From Hyphomicrobiaceae bacterium (GTDB lineage Bacteria > Pseudomonadota > Alphaproteobacteria > Rhizobiales > Hyphomicrobiaceae), in NCBI GenBank assembly GCA_025359185.1, contig JANYHF010000080.1:1-41231 (forward strand): a DNA stretch of 41,231 nt, read 5' to 3'. The translations under genes were made by a program, and so were the position numbers. The notes under the pieces are model-generated. The model was not told the DNA's origin. It worked only from the letters and a program-made list of their open reading frames with translations, and did no database searches. This document shows, one piece after another, positions 8,359 to 17,299 of the stretch (the first letter of the stretch is position 1; each line of letters begins with the position of its first letter).

Positions 8359-9224
8359 GCTGCCCGTCCGTGTTGCGCGTAATCTTCCGGGCGCTTGTTC
8401 AGGACATGCTCGGTCATCCAGGCCTGGAAGGTCTCGCGGTCGCGGGCGATCTTGTCCCAGGTGATGTAGAAGGCGTTGTTGCGCTTGTAATAGCCGTGCG
8501 CGTAACTGGGGAAGGCACCGCCCGGAACGGCGGCAATAGCGGTGACCGTCCAGCCCGGCAGAATGACGGTGTTGGCGTTGCGCGGGCCAAAATCATCGAC
8601 GGTCTCTTCGACGGTGACGATCGATTTTCGCGCCGCCAGAACTGCCTCCTTCTGTACGCCGAGTATACCTTCCAGGAGCACATTGCCGCGCCGGTCGGCC
8701 TTCAGGGCGTGGATAATCGAGACATCGGGGCGGATCGCGGGCACAGTTGCCAGTTGCTCGCCTGTGTACGGACAGGTGACCGACTTGATAGTGGCGTTCA
8801 CCTTGGGCAAATCCGTGCCCACGTAGCCCCGAAACACAGCGAACGGCAGATTGGCCGCACCCGCCTCATAGGCGTTGGCCATAGCGGCATGGCTGTGTTC
8901 TTCAAGCTCCAACGGTCCCGGCCAACCTGCTTCAACGGCATCACGCAGCCGGTGCAGCGAACCAACGCCGGGGTTGCCGCCCCAGGAGAATATAAGTTTG
9001 CGGGCCGCCCCCATGCCGATCAACTGATCATAGATCAGGTCAGGCGTCATACGGATCAGTGTCAGATCCTTGATACCTTGGCGGATGATTTCATGCGAGG
9101 CGGCAAACGGAATGAGGTGTGTGAAACCCTCCATCGCCACGCTGTCTCCGCTGCGTACATGGGCGGCAACCGCATCCTTCAAGCTCATGAGCGTTGCCAC
9201 TGGCAATTCCCTAATTGGGCGCAT
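8355..9224 (-). CDS. 3-oxoadipate CoA-transferase (glutaconate CoA-transferase type), subunit A
   Basis: This is the alpha subunit partner of the gene that follows. It has 289 residues from the ATG at 9224, with family landmarks SGDSVAMEGFTH near the N-terminus and FSWGGNPGVGSLHR at about 80-93. The frame stays open for another 146 codons upstream, but that part runs antisense to the IclR gene and looks non-coding. Neither candidate start (9224, or 9188 giving MSLKDAV) has a good ribosome binding site. The 9224 ATG lies inside a 10-bp operator-like inverted repeat, so 9188 deserves consideration. This is the first gene of the leftward hydroxyquinol/3-oxoadipate operon and is probably controlled by the divergent IclR protein. 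Confidence 0.82.
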   Translation of the reverse strand: MRPIRELPVATLMSLKDAVAAHVRSGDSVAMEGFTHLIPFAASHEIIRQGIKDLTLIRMTPDLIYDQLIGMGAARKLIFSWGGNPGVGSLHRLRDAVEAGWPGPLELEEHSHAAMANAYEAGAANLPFAVFRGYVGTDLPKVNATIKSVTCPYTGEQLATVPAIRPDVSIIHALKADRRGNVLLEGILGVQKEAVLAARKSIVTVEETVDDFGPRNANTVILPGWTVTAIAAVPGGAFPSYAHGYYKRNNAFYITWDKIARDRETFQAWMTEHVLNKRPEDYAQHGRAA

Positions 9225-9252
9225 TGCGCACTTGTAATTTCTATGCGCCCAA
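9215..9252. promoter_or_regulatory. candidate IclR operator between divergent genes
   Basis: The 10-mer ttgggcgcat (9215-9224) is repeated in perfect inversion as atgcgcccaa (9243-9252), with an 18-base A/T-richer spacer. It fills the short space between the CoA-transferase operon and the IclR gene, the usual place for operators of PcaR/PcaU/PobR-type regulators. One arm covers the annotated ATG of CoA-transferase A. Binding is inferred from symmetry and location only. Confidence 0.55.
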
Positions 9253-9296
9253 ACTATGAGAGAGATTAATTCTGACGTCAAGAGGTGGGCTACCCC

Positions 9297-10076
9297 TTGT
9301 TGAAAGCGCGCGACATGGCGATGGTGGCCAGCCTTGGCAAAGGGCTTGCCGTCGTCGAATGCTTCGATCAGGCTCGGCCGCGTCTGACGATTGCCGAAGT
9401 GGCCAAGCTGACGGGGCTGGAGCGAGCGACCGCGCGGCGGTTTCTGTTGACGCTGAGCAAACTTGGCTATGCCACCTACGACGGCAAATTCTTCGCGTTG
9501 ACGCCGCGTGTGTTGCGGTTGGGCTATGCCTATCTCGCATCGACCCCGCTGCCCACCGTGCTTCAGCGTGTGCTGGAACCGTTGTCGGCGGAGCTGGACG
9601 AGAGCGTGTCCGCTTCGACGCTGGATGGCAGCGATATCGTCTATATCGCCCGCGCCTCGCATCGCCGCGTGATGTCGATCAGCCTTGCCGTGGGCAGCCG
9701 GTTGCCGGCCTATTGCTCGTCGATGGGACGTGTGCTGTTAGGTGCGCTGCCGCTAGCAGCGGCCCGGACACGGTTGCAGTCCGCCGGGCGCCCGAAGATC
9801 ACGCCACAGACGATCACTGGGCTGGAGGCGTTGATGGCGGAGCTTGCGCGGGTTCGCGAGCAGGGCTACGCGATCATCGACCAGGAGCTGGAAGCGGGTC
9901 TGATCTCGATCGCCGTTCCGGTCACTGATGCGGGCGGTCAGGTGGTATCAGCCATCAATTGTGGGACGCAGACGTCGCGTTTGACGGTGACAGCCCTGAA
10001 GCGAGTGGTGCTGCCGAAATTGCTGGCGGTGCAGGCTGAGCTGAGGGCGGTGCTAATGGCCAGTGGGCGCAGCTGA
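9297..10076 (+). CDS. IclR family transcriptional regulator (PcaR/PobR-like)
   Basis: This regulator has an N-terminal winged helix (TIAEVAKLTGLERATARRFL, just after the start) and a C-terminal IclR effector-binding domain (from about residue 85; LPAYCSSMGRVLLGAL is the typical signature). IclR proteins of this group sense aromatic acids or 3-oxoadipate and control the adjacent pathway genes. It is divergent from the CoA-transferase/thiolase/hydroxylase operon, with an inverted repeat in between. The start is uncertain. An AGAGG at 9281-9285 best serves TTG at 9297 or 9300, family members usually begin a few residues before the RDxxxVxSL segment seen here, and an ATG at 9315 and a GTG at 9285 are alternatives. 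It may act as activator or repressor. Confidence 0.87.
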   Translation: MLKARDMAMVASLGKGLAVVECFDQARPRLTIAEVAKLTGLERATARRFLLTLSKLGYATYDGKFFALTPRVLRLGYAYLASTPLPTVLQRVLEPLSAELDESVSASTLDGSDIVYIARASHRRVMSISLAVGSRLPAYCSSMGRVLLGALPLAAARTRLQSAGRPKITPQTITGLEALMAELARVREQGYAIIDQELEAGLISIAVPVTDAGGQVVSAINCGTQTSRLTVTALKRVVLPKLLAVQAELRAVLMASGRS

Positions 10077-10132
10077 TAGCCCCGGGCTGATACAACAATC
10101 GGGGATTGACCGCAAACCGTCGCCAATGACCG

Positions 10133-10174
10133 GGAATGATACCTGAATGAGCAGGAACGATACCGGAATGAACA
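10133..10174 (+). repeat. two tandem 21-bp imperfect repeats upstream of mtnK
   Basis: The 21-mer ggaatgatacctgaatgagca is followed directly by ggaacgataccggaatgaaca, with three mismatches. The pair lies in the 179-bp gap before the kinase gene. A period of two helical turns fits a regulator-binding site, but chance duplication is equally possible. Confidence 0.55.
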
Positions 10175-10255
10175 CGGAGCGGCCACTTGCGGTCGCGCTC
10201 TGAACGGCTTTACCTAGCGCTTTCCGGTGGCGGCAATCAGGGTTAAGAGGACCGT

Positions 10256-11548
10256 ATGAGCAGCGCGAAGGTGGTTAACCGGTTCGCCGGTGGCGAGCAC
10301 TATGCTCCGCTCTCAGAGATCATAATCCGTCCATTTCTGGAGGCGATACCGCGCATACGTAGTCTACTAACGGGCCCTCCACACAGATGGACCGTCCGCG
10401 AGGTCGGCGACGGCAATTTGAATTTGGTCTTTATTGTTAAGAGCCAAGGTGGCGGGGTCTGCGTGAAGCAGGCGCTGCCCTACGTGCGGCTCGTTGGCGA
10501 GAGCTGGCCGCTGCCCCTGGACCGGGCCCATTTCGAGCACGAAGCGCTGAAAAGCGAGACCGCCGTAGTGCCCGATCTGGTGCCGGAGATTTACCATTTC
10601 GACGCCGGCCTTGCCGTTATTGTGATGGAACTGCTGGAGCCGCATATTATTTTGCGCAAGGGGTTAATTCGCGGGCAGCGCTATCCGAAGCTCGCCGGCG
10701 ATATCGCGCGGTTCGCGGCTGAAACGCTGTTTTCGACGTCCGATCTGGCCGTAACGGCGCGGACGAAAAAGGAGCATATGGCGATATTCTGTTTGAATAC
10801 GGAGCTTTGCAGGATCACAGAGGATCTGGTGTTTACCGATCCGTACCGGGTGGCTGAGCTGAACCGCTGGACCAAGCCGCAACTCGATGATATTGCAGCA
10901 AAATTTCGTAACGACGCGGAACTCAAGGTGGCCGTGCAGGAGCTGAAATGGATGTTCCTGTCGCGCGCCGAGGCGCTGCTGCATGGTGATCTGCACACAG
11001 GCTCGATCATGGTAACCCCGGACGAAACCCGCGTGATCGATCCCGAATTTGCGGTCTATGGACCCATCGGTTTTGACGTTGGCGCTTTCATGGCTAATTT
11101 GCTGCTGGCCTACTTCGCGCAAGCTGGCCATGCCACGCCCGGCGATGACCGCAAAGCCTTCCAGGGCTGGATTTTAGAGACGCTGGAGGCCTTCTGGACC
11201 GGCTTTGAGCGGCGGTTTCTGGCGCTCTGGCGTACCAAGAACCGTGGTGATGCGTTCACGACTGGTCTGTTCACGGATGCGGCTGGTACGCAAGCACTCG
11301 AAGCCTATCGGACCGCCACACTAGCCCGTATTTTTCAGGATTCAGTGGGTTTTGCGGGTGCCAAGATGGCCCGCCGCATTCTCGGTCTCGCTCATGTCGA
11401 GGATCTGGAGTCGATCACTGATCCGGATCGCCGTGCGGCTTGCGAACTGCGCGCCCTCGATCTGGCACGCACCCTCATGGTCAACCGCGCCGGCATCACC
11501 AGCGTTCACCAGTTGCGAACCGCCGCCGAGGCCATCCGGACCGGCTAA
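10256..11548 (+). CDS. mtnK: S-methyl-5-thioribose kinase-like protein
   Basis: This 430-residue kinase of the aminoglycoside/choline-kinase fold matches methylthioribose kinase (MtnK), which phosphorylates 5-methylthioribose on O1. Diagnostic segments are the EVGDGNLNLVF nucleotide loop (about 49-59), Lys71, the catalytic loop LLHGDLHTGSIMV (His243, Asp245) and the metal site IDPEFAVYGPIGFD (Asp262). AGAGGA lies 5 bases before the ATG. The usual next enzyme, methylthioribose-1-phosphate isomerase (MtnA), is not in the window. A CUT2 sugar importer follows 149 bp downstream on the same strand, suggesting that the kinase traps an imported 5-substituted ribose: methylthioribose or, since MtnK enzymes can also serve the DHAP shunt, 5-deoxyribose. 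Confidence 0.85.
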   Translation: MSSAKVVNRFAGGEHYAPLSEIIIRPFLEAIPRIRSLLTGPPHRWTVREVGDGNLNLVFIVKSQGGGVCVKQALPYVRLVGESWPLPLDRAHFEHEALKSETAVVPDLVPEIYHFDAGLAVIVMELLEPHIILRKGLIRGQRYPKLAGDIARFAAETLFSTSDLAVTARTKKEHMAIFCLNTELCRITEDLVFTDPYRVAELNRWTKPQLDDIAAKFRNDAELKVAVQELKWMFLSRAEALLHGDLHTGSIMVTPDETRVIDPEFAVYGPIGFDVGAFMANLLLAYFAQAGHATPGDDRKAFQGWILETLEAFWTGFERRFLALWRTKNRGDAFTTGLFTDAAGTQALEAYRTATLARIFQDSVGFAGAKMARRILGLAHVEDLESITDPDRRAACELRALDLARTLMVNRAGITSVHQLRTAAEAIRTG

Positions 11549-11571
11549 ACCGCGGTCCTCCCGGCATGGTG

Positions 11572-11601
11572 TTGACATCCCAGCCAACGTCGGCCGATCT
11601 T
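11572..11601 (+). promoter_or_regulatory. possible sigma-70-type promoter for the CUT2 transporter
   Basis: A consensus TTGACA (11572-11577) is followed after 18 bases by GATCTT (11596-11601), a weak -10. It lies about 95 bases before the binding-protein ATG. The -35 is perfect but the -10 is poor, so the call is tentative. The transporter may also be co-transcribed with mtnK. Confidence 0.3.
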
Positions 11602-11696
11602 AGGGGTTCAACAGGAGCTGGGATCAACCCGCGCCCATAGGGAAAACGTCATCGCCCGAAGCCTTCCGCTTCGCCGCCAATGCCCAGGAGTGCTCA

Positions 11697-12722
11697 ATGT
11701 CCGACGCTAAAACCAAACTTGACCAAACCCGCCGCGACTTCATGCTCAGCGCCAGTGCGCTCGGCATGGCGGGTGCCTACATGGCCACCGCCGGGTTCAA
11801 TCCCGCCATGGCTGACGAACTGAAAATGTCGGAAAAGCCCTTGAAAGCCGCGTTTTCGAACGCCGGCCTGCAGGCGACCTGGTGCGCCCAGGGCAAGCAG
11901 GCGGCCGAGGCCTGGGGCAAGTTGATGAACGTCGAAGTGACGTGGTTTGATGGCCAGCTCGACGCCGTGAAACAGCGTGCCGCCATCGACAACATGGCCT
12001 CGCAGAAATGGGATTTCGTCGCCATCCAGGCCTTCGGCATCGGTACGTTAACCGATCCCGTCAACAAAATGATCGACGCCGGCATTCCGGTCATTGACCT
12101 GGACACGCTGATCGCCCCGCTGGACACCATTAACGTTCACACCCTGCTGGCGCCCGACAATATCTTCATGGGGGCCTCGGTCTCCCAGCAGATCGCCGAC
12201 GCCATGGGCGGCGAGGGCCAGATCATCATGACGCAGGGCGCTTTGGGTCACACCGGCGCCCAGGGGCGCGCCAAGGGCTTTGAGCTGATCATGAAGAAAT
12301 ATCCCAAGATCGAAGTGGTGAATAAGGACCCAGCCGATTGGGATGTAACCAAGGTTGCCCGCATCTGGGACACGATGTTAACCAAGTATCCAGACGTGAA
12401 GGCCGCCTTCTTCCACAATGACGACATGGCGCTGGCAGCGCAGAATGTCATGAAATCGCGTGGAAAAACGGGTATCATCGTGGGTGGTGTGGATGCCATG
12501 CCACCGGCCCTCGAAGCCGTCATGGACGGGCGGATGCTGGCAACAGTGCGCAATCCCTCCTGCCGTATTCACGGCTGGGCGGTGGCGGCGGGCGTCGCGG
12601 CTGTCGTTTCGGGCGAGAAGACCGGCACGGGGATTCCCAAGAACATCGTCACCGACGGCCCCGTCATCACCAAGGAGACCGCACCAGGCATCGCCTGGAT
12701 GGAGCGGCACTTCCTGATCTAG
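11697..12722 (+). CDS. sugar ABC transporter periplasmic binding protein (CUT2/RbsB type)
   Basis: This is the solute-binding protein of a ribose-type importer, 341 residues, with a periplasmic-binding-protein type 1 fold (about residues 45-335). The N-terminus looks like a Tat signal: RRDFM at 12-16, a hydrophobic stretch, and probable cleavage after NPAMA near residue 39. Export through Tat is less usual for RbsB-type proteins and could mean folding before export. AGGAG lies 6 to 7 bases before the ATG. The order binding protein, ATPase, permease on one strand defines a complete importer. The ligand is not readable from sequence; the upstream methylthioribose kinase suggests methylthioribose, 5-deoxyribose or a related pentose. 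Confidence 0.88.
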   Translation: MSDAKTKLDQTRRDFMLSASALGMAGAYMATAGFNPAMADELKMSEKPLKAAFSNAGLQATWCAQGKQAAEAWGKLMNVEVTWFDGQLDAVKQRAAIDNMASQKWDFVAIQAFGIGTLTDPVNKMIDAGIPVIDLDTLIAPLDTINVHTLLAPDNIFMGASVSQQIADAMGGEGQIIMTQGALGHTGAQGRAKGFELIMKKYPKIEVVNKDPADWDVTKVARIWDTMLTKYPDVKAAFFHNDDMALAAQNVMKSRGKTGIIVGGVDAMPPALEAVMDGRMLATVRNPSCRIHGWAVAAGVAAVVSGEKTGTGIPKNIVTDGPVITKETAPGIAWMERHFLI

Positions 12723-12734
12723 GCGGCACGCGGC

Positions 12735-14252
12735 GTGACCACACCTGTGACCTCCAGCGAGGGCGGCCATCCGCCCTTGCTGGACTTGAAGTCCGTTTCC
12801 AAGAGTTTTGGCGGCGTCGCGGCCCTTCGCGACGTCGACTTCTCGCTTGCCAAAGGCGAGATCCACGGCTTGGTAGGCGAGAATGGCGCGGGCAAGTCGA
12901 CGATGATGAAGATCATCGCCGGGGTTCACCATGATTTTGAGGGGCAGATGCTGCTCGACGGCCGCGAAGTACGGTTCCGGTCGCCCCGGCAATCGCTGGC
13001 CGCTGGCATTGGCATGGTGCATCAGGAACTGTCGGTGGTGCCGGATTTGACGGTCGCCGAAAATGTATTTCTAGGATCACAACCGTTAACCGCGACGGGC
13101 GCTATCGATTGGGCGCGAATGGACAAGGACGCGCGCGCGCAAATTGCCAGCCTCGGCCTCGACATCGATCCGCGTACCCGTATGGGCTCTCTTCCGGTGG
13201 GCATCCAGCAGTTGATTGAACTCAGCCGCGTACTGTTTTCCGGCGCCCGGATCATCATTCTTGACGAGCCGACCTCGGCCCTATCGCCGCCCGAAGTGGA
13301 GCGACTGTTCAAGGCCCTGCGCCAGTTGCGCGATGAGGGCCGGAGCCTGATTTTCATCTCGCATTTCCTTGAAGATGTGCTGGCGATTTCGGATCGTGTC
13401 ACCATCTTTCGCAATGGCCGCAAGGTAGCGACCGCCAACGCCGCGGCAACGACCAAGGATGGGCTGATTTCGCAGATGATCGGACGCGGTGCCAGCGAGC
13501 TTTCGGCCGGCGAATCCGCCGAGTTAACCGGAAACGCCAGCAAACGGGTGATGCTAGCCGCGCAAGGCGTCAGCCAGGGCGGCATCTTGAAGGACCTCTC
13601 GTTCGACGCCCGCGCTGGCGAAATTCTCGGCGTTTACGGCTTCATGGGCTGCGGCCAGATCGAATTGGCGCGCTGCCTGTTTGGCAAGCTGCCGCTGGAT
13701 TCAGGGACCGTGCAGCTTGATGGCAAACCTCTGCCCTTGGCCTCCACGGCAGCCGCGCGCAAAGCCGGCATCGCCTATGTGCCCGAGAACCGGCGAATGA
13801 TGCTGTTCCGCACCGAGCCAGTCTACAAGAACGTCTCAATCGCCATCCTCGAGCGCATTCACCGGCTGCTGGTAAAGCCGCAAGCCGAGCGCGATATCGC
13901 CAAGACGCACATCGCCGATCTGCAAATCCGGCCACCGAATGCGGAAATGGAGGTGGGCCAGCTGTCTGGCGGCAATCAGCAAAAAGTGGCGCTGGCCAAG
14001 TGGTTAACCCACAAGCCGAAGGTGCTGATTCTGTCGGAGCCGACGCGCGGCATGGATGTGGGCGCCAAGCAGGACGTAATCCGCATTGTCAAGGCACTGC
14101 GCGATCAGGGCGTCGCTATCATCGTGCTCTCGACCGAGCCGGAAACCATTTTGACGCTGGCGGACCGCGTGGTTGTGATGAAGCGCGGCCGAGTGGTTAA
14201 AGCGTTCGAGACGGGCCATGTGGAAAAGGGCGACCTGCTCGCGGCGGCGTAA
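12735..14252 (+). CDS. sugar ABC transporter ATPase with two nucleotide-binding domains (RbsA type)
   Basis: This 505-residue double ATPase powers the CUT2 importer. Domain 1 (about 15-245) has Walker A GENGAGKST at 48-56 and Walker B ending IIILDEPTSAL. Domain 2 (about 270-500) has the degenerate Walker A VYGFMGCGQIELAR usual in RbsA-type proteins, the signature LSGGNQQK and Walker B VLILSEPTRGMD. The D-to-S change in the last motif (LSEP where LDEP is commoner) is worth noting, though domain 2 is often degenerate. The start is GTG, 12 bp after the binding-protein stop, with AGGCGG just after that stop as the only candidate ribosome site. The ATPase would dimerise with, or pair to, the permease encoded next. 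Confidence 0.9.
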   Translation: MTTPVTSSEGGHPPLLDLKSVSKSFGGVAALRDVDFSLAKGEIHGLVGENGAGKSTMMKIIAGVHHDFEGQMLLDGREVRFRSPRQSLAAGIGMVHQELSVVPDLTVAENVFLGSQPLTATGAIDWARMDKDARAQIASLGLDIDPRTRMGSLPVGIQQLIELSRVLFSGARIIILDEPTSALSPPEVERLFKALRQLRDEGRSLIFISHFLEDVLAISDRVTIFRNGRKVATANAAATTKDGLISQMIGRGASELSAGESAELTGNASKRVMLAAQGVSQGGILKDLSFDARAGEILGVYGFMGCGQIELARCLFGKLPLDSGTVQLDGKPLPLASTAAARKAGIAYVPENRRMMLFRTEPVYKNVSIAILERIHRLLVKPQAERDIAKTHIADLQIRPPNAEMEVGQLSGGNQQKVALAKWLTHKPKVLILSEPTRGMDVGAKQDVIRIVKALRDQGVAIIVLSTEPETILTLADRVVVMKRGRVVKAFETGHVEKGDLLAAA

Positions 14253-14293
14253 GTCAAAGTGGGCAGGCGGGGATTGCTGGGAGACGACGTGAT

Positions 14294-15319
14294 ATGACGG
14301 AAGCCGCCAAGCCCAGCCCCAAGTCGTTTGATTGGGCCCAATTCGTGCGCAGCCAATTGCGCAATATCGCGCCGCTGATCACGCTGATTGCGCTCTTTGT
14401 ATTTTTCAGCCTCGCCAGTAAATCCTTCCTGACGCTGGATAATTTCGTGAATATCCTGGCGCAGGTGTCGCTGACGTCCATCATCGCCGTCGGTCTGACC
14501 TTTGTCATTCTGACGGGTGAAATCGATCTGTCCGTCGCCGCCGTCGCCAATGCCATCGGCATCGTCATGGCATTTTTTACCCTGCAGCCGGACTACGCCA
14601 ACATCCAGAATGTGCCGGTGCCGGGGCTCGTTGCCGTCGTGTTCGCGCTGGCGGCCTGTGGTGCGCTCGGCCTTATCACGGCCTTTGGCGTCACGCGCAT
14701 CGGCATCCCGTCGTTCATCATGACGCTGGCCATGATGCAGATCGCCGCCGGTGTGTCCGCCATGCTGGTGCGCGGGCAGATCGCATACAGTTTTCCCATG
14801 ATTATCCAAACGCTGGGTTCGGGCAAATTCATGGGTTTGCGCTGGCTGATCGTGGTCGCCGTGGTGACGCTGCTGATCGCCCATCTCGTGCTGACCTACA
14901 CGCGCTTTGGCCGCTACATCTACATGACCGGCGGCAATCGCGACGCCGCCGAGTACTCCGGCGTTAACGTCAAATTCATCATCGGCTCGGTGATGGTGAT
15001 CTCGGCCATGCTAAGCGGATTTTCAGGAATGTTGGGCGTCGCTTACTTCGGCAGTGCACAGCAGAACCAGTTCGACACGTTTCTGCTGGACGCCATTGCG
15101 GCAGTAGTCGTGGGCGGCACCAGCCTGTTTGGTGGGCGCGGTGGCATCGGCAACACCATCATCGGGTTGCTGGTGCTGGGCGTGCTTAACAACGGCCTCG
15201 ACCACGTGAACATCGATAGTTTCCTGAAGATCCTGATCCGCGGGCTGATTTTGCTGATTGCTTTGATCGTGAATGTCTATGCGCAAAAGATGCGCGACAG
15301 CAGCGCTACGACTGAGTAA
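14294..15319 (+). CDS. sugar ABC transporter permease (CUT2/RbsC type)
   Basis: This is an integral inner-membrane permease of 341 residues with 8 to 10 hydrophobic helices. It carries family landmarks of branched-chain/ribose-type permeases: LTFVILTGEIDLSVAAV in the second quarter and VVGGTSLFGGRGGIGNTIIG at about 270-289. It completes the importer with the binding protein and ATPase upstream. A GGGAG lies 10 bases before the ATG. Its stop is only 7 bp from the stop of the convergent dipeptide-type ATPase gene, with a 10-bp palindrome (cgcttaagcg) at the junction and no clear terminator, so the two convergent transcripts probably overlap. Confidence 0.9.
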   Translation: MTEAAKPSPKSFDWAQFVRSQLRNIAPLITLIALFVFFSLASKSFLTLDNFVNILAQVSLTSIIAVGLTFVILTGEIDLSVAAVANAIGIVMAFFTLQPDYANIQNVPVPGLVAVVFALAACGALGLITAFGVTRIGIPSFIMTLAMMQIAAGVSAMLVRGQIAYSFPMIIQTLGSGKFMGLRWLIVVAVVTLLIAHLVLTYTRFGRYIYMTGGNRDAAEYSGVNVKFIIGSVMVISAMLSGFSGMLGVAYFGSAQQNQFDTFLLDAIAAVVVGGTSLFGGRGGIGNTIIGLLVLGVLNNGLDHVNIDSFLKILIRGLILLIALIVNVYAQKMRDSSATTE

Positions 15320-15326
15320 TCGGCGC

Positions 15327-16325
15327 TTAAGCGGAATTAGGTGTGGCGAGGGGAAAGTGGCACGCAACTGCACGGACAGTGCTCGAAGCCGTCAACAATG
15401 GCCGCTCTGTCTTGCAGCTGTCCTGCGCAAACCGGCAGCGGGTGTGGAAACGGCAGCCAGACGGCGGGTTGATGGGGCTCGGCACGTCGCCGGTGAGGAC
15501 GATGCGGGCGGTGCGGCCGTCGCGGCGGACATCGGCGACGGGCACAGCCGAGATCAGCGCTTGAGTGTAAGGATGCTGCGGCGCGCGGAACACCTGCTCG
15601 GTGTCGCCGGTCTCGACGATGGAGCCAAGATACATCACAGCGACGCGGTTGGAGACCTGGCGGACCACGCTGAGATCATGGGCGATGAAGATGTAGGTTA
15701 GCGCCAGCCGCTCCTGAAGATCTGCCAGCAGATTAACGATTTGCGCTTGCACGGAGACATCCAGCGCGGACACAGGTTCGTCTAGCACGAGGAGCTTTGG
15801 TTCTAGCGCTAGCGCGCGGGCGATGCCGATGCGTTGCCGCTGGCCGCCGGAAAACTCATGCGGATAGCGCTCGATATGATCCGGCGCGAGGCCAACAAGG
15901 TCGATCAGTTCACGGACGCGGGCAGCGATTTTCGCAGTGCCCCGATCGGCGTGATGAACACGCAGCGGCTCTGCGATGATATCGCCAACGCGGCGGCGCG
16001 GGTTCAGTGAGGCATAGGGGTCCTGGAACACCATCTGCATCCGTTGCCGCATCGGGCGCAGCTGGGCCGTGGTCTTCCTGGCGATGTCCTCGCTCTCGAA
16101 CAGGATCTCGCCACCGCTGACCTCGTAGAGCCGCGTCAGGCAGCGGCCGAGCGTGGACTTCCCGCAGCCGCTCTCGCCAACGAGGCCGAGCGTTTCGCCG
16201 GGGCGCACTTCAAGGGAGACGTCATCGACGGCGTGTACAACCTTAACACCGCCAGCCGAAAAGCGGCTGCCGACAGTGAAGCACTTACTGACGTTCTTGG
16301 CGATGAGCAGCGGTGCAACCGTCAT
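15327..16325 (-). CDS. dipeptide/oligopeptide-type ABC transporter ATPase (DppF/OppF type)
   Basis: This is one of two different ATPases of a peptide/opine-type importer, 332 residues. It shows Walker [10 protein letters not shown], signature FSGGQRQR, Walker [13 protein letters not shown] and the C-terminal oligopeptide-transporter domain with its cysteine cluster ([14 protein letters not shown]). The start is placed at the ATG overlapping the stop of the DppD-like gene (ATGA); an earlier in-frame start would run into that gene. It is the last gene of the leftward operon. The substrate class of DppF-type transporters includes peptides, opines, nickel chelates and sugar conjugates, so the family alone does not give the ligand. 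Confidence 0.92.
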   Translation of the reverse strand: MTVAPLLIAKNVSKCFTVGSRFSAGGVKVVHAVDDVSLEVRPGETLGLVGESGCGKSTLGRCLTRLYEVSGGEILFESEDIARKTTAQLRPMRQRMQMVFQDPYASLNPRRRVGDIIAEPLRVHHADRGTAKIAARVRELIDLVGLAPDHIERYPHEFSGGQRQRIGIARALALEPKLLVLDEPVSALDVSVQAQIVNLLADLQERLALTYIFIAHDLSVVRQVSNRVAVMYLGSIVETGDTEQVFRAPQHPYTQALISAVPVADVRRDGRTARIVLTGDVPSPINPPSGCRFHTRCRFAQDSCKTERPLLTASSTVRAVACHFPLATPNSA

Positions 16326-17299
16326 CGCATACCTGTTACAAAGCACGCTGCCTGATGAGCAGGCTCACCAGTCAGGCCGGGTACTGCCGAACAGGCCGCG
16401 ACTCGCGACGTGCAGCGCGGGCCAAAGGCGCAGCCGCTGGGCATGGCGAACAGCGACGGCGGCGTGCCCGCGATCGACTTGAGACGCCGTGGCCGGTCGC
16501 CGGTGATCGGCGGGATCGACTGCAGCAGCGCGTGCGTGTACGGATGGCGCGGCTCAAGGAAAATGTCGCGCTTGTTGGCCCGCTCCACCACGCGGCCTGC
16601 GTACATCACCAGCACGCGGTCGGCGATCTCGGCGATGACGCCCATGTCGTGGGTGATGAAGACGATGGCCGAGCCGAAGTCTCGCCGGAGCCGGGCCAGA
16701 AGGTCGAGAATCTGGGCTTGTACTGTAACGTCGAGCGCGGTTGTGGGCTCATCAGCGACCAAAAGCGCGGGGTTGCACGAGAGCGCCATGGCGATGACGG
16801 CGCGCTGGCGCATGCCGCCGGACAGCTGATGTGGATAGCGGTCCACGGCCTCGCCGGGATTTGGCAGGCCAACGGCGGTGAGCAGTTCCACGGCGCGGTC
16901 GCGGGCTTGTTTCGCCGTCTCTGGCCCGTGCGCGCGCACCTGCTCGGCGATCTGCCAGCCGATGGTGTAGACGGGCGTCAGCGACGTCATCGGGTCCTGG
17001 AATATCATCGCGATTTCGCGGCCGCGGATGCTGCGCAATTCTTTATTAGACGCACCCAGAAGTTCTTTCCCGCGAAATCTGATCGAGCCGGTGATCTCGG
17101 CGTTGGGATCGGTAATCAGCCCCATGACGGCCAGCAGCGAGATGGTTTTGCCCGAGCCGGATTCTCCGACCACGCCGAGCACTTCGCCGGGCGCCACATC
17201 GAACGAAACGCCCGAAATCGCCTGCACTTTGCCGCGCGAGGTGCGAAAGGCCACGTGCAGATCGCGGACTTCGAGGAGATTTCGGAGCGCATCAGCCAT
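16322..17299 (-). CDS. dipeptide/oligopeptide-type ABC transporter ATPase (DppD/OppD type)
   Basis: This is the second ATPase of the importer, 325 residues, and would form a heterodimer with the DppF-like protein. It has Walker A GESGSGKT, signature LSGGMRQR, Walker [13 protein letters not shown], and the C-terminal peptide-transporter domain with the [14 protein letters not shown] cysteine cluster near residue 300. MADALRN at 17299 is the likely start; it overlaps the end of the upstream permease gene by 8 bases, and the in-frame extension upstream lies entirely within that permease. It is translationally coupled on both sides. Confidence 0.92.
   Translation of the reverse strand: MADALRNLLEVRDLHVAFRTSRGKVQAISGVSFDVAPGEVLGVVGESGSGKTISLLAVMGLITDPNAEITGSIRFRGKELLGASNKELRSIRGREIAMIFQDPMTSLTPVYTIGWQIAEQVRAHGPETAKQARDRAVELLTAVGLPNPGEAVDRYPHQLSGGMRQRAVIAMALSCNPALLVADEPTTALDVTVQAQILDLLARLRRDFGSAIVFITHDMGVIAEIADRVLVMYAGRVVERANKRDIFLEPRHPYTHALLQSIPPITGDRPRRLKSIAGTPPSLFAMPSGCAFGPRCTSRVAACSAVPGLTGEPAHQAACFVTGMR

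Noticed and set aside
9225-9662. N-terminal extension of CoA-transferase A
   Set aside because: The 146 extra codons are antisense to the IclR gene and cross the operator-like repeat; homologous sequence begins near MRPIREL or MSLKDAV.
10154-10177. Possible second EcfG promoter (GGAAC with 16-base spacer) upstream of mtnK
   Set aside because: The -10 position reads CGGA, not CGTT, and the sequence is part of a tandem repeat.
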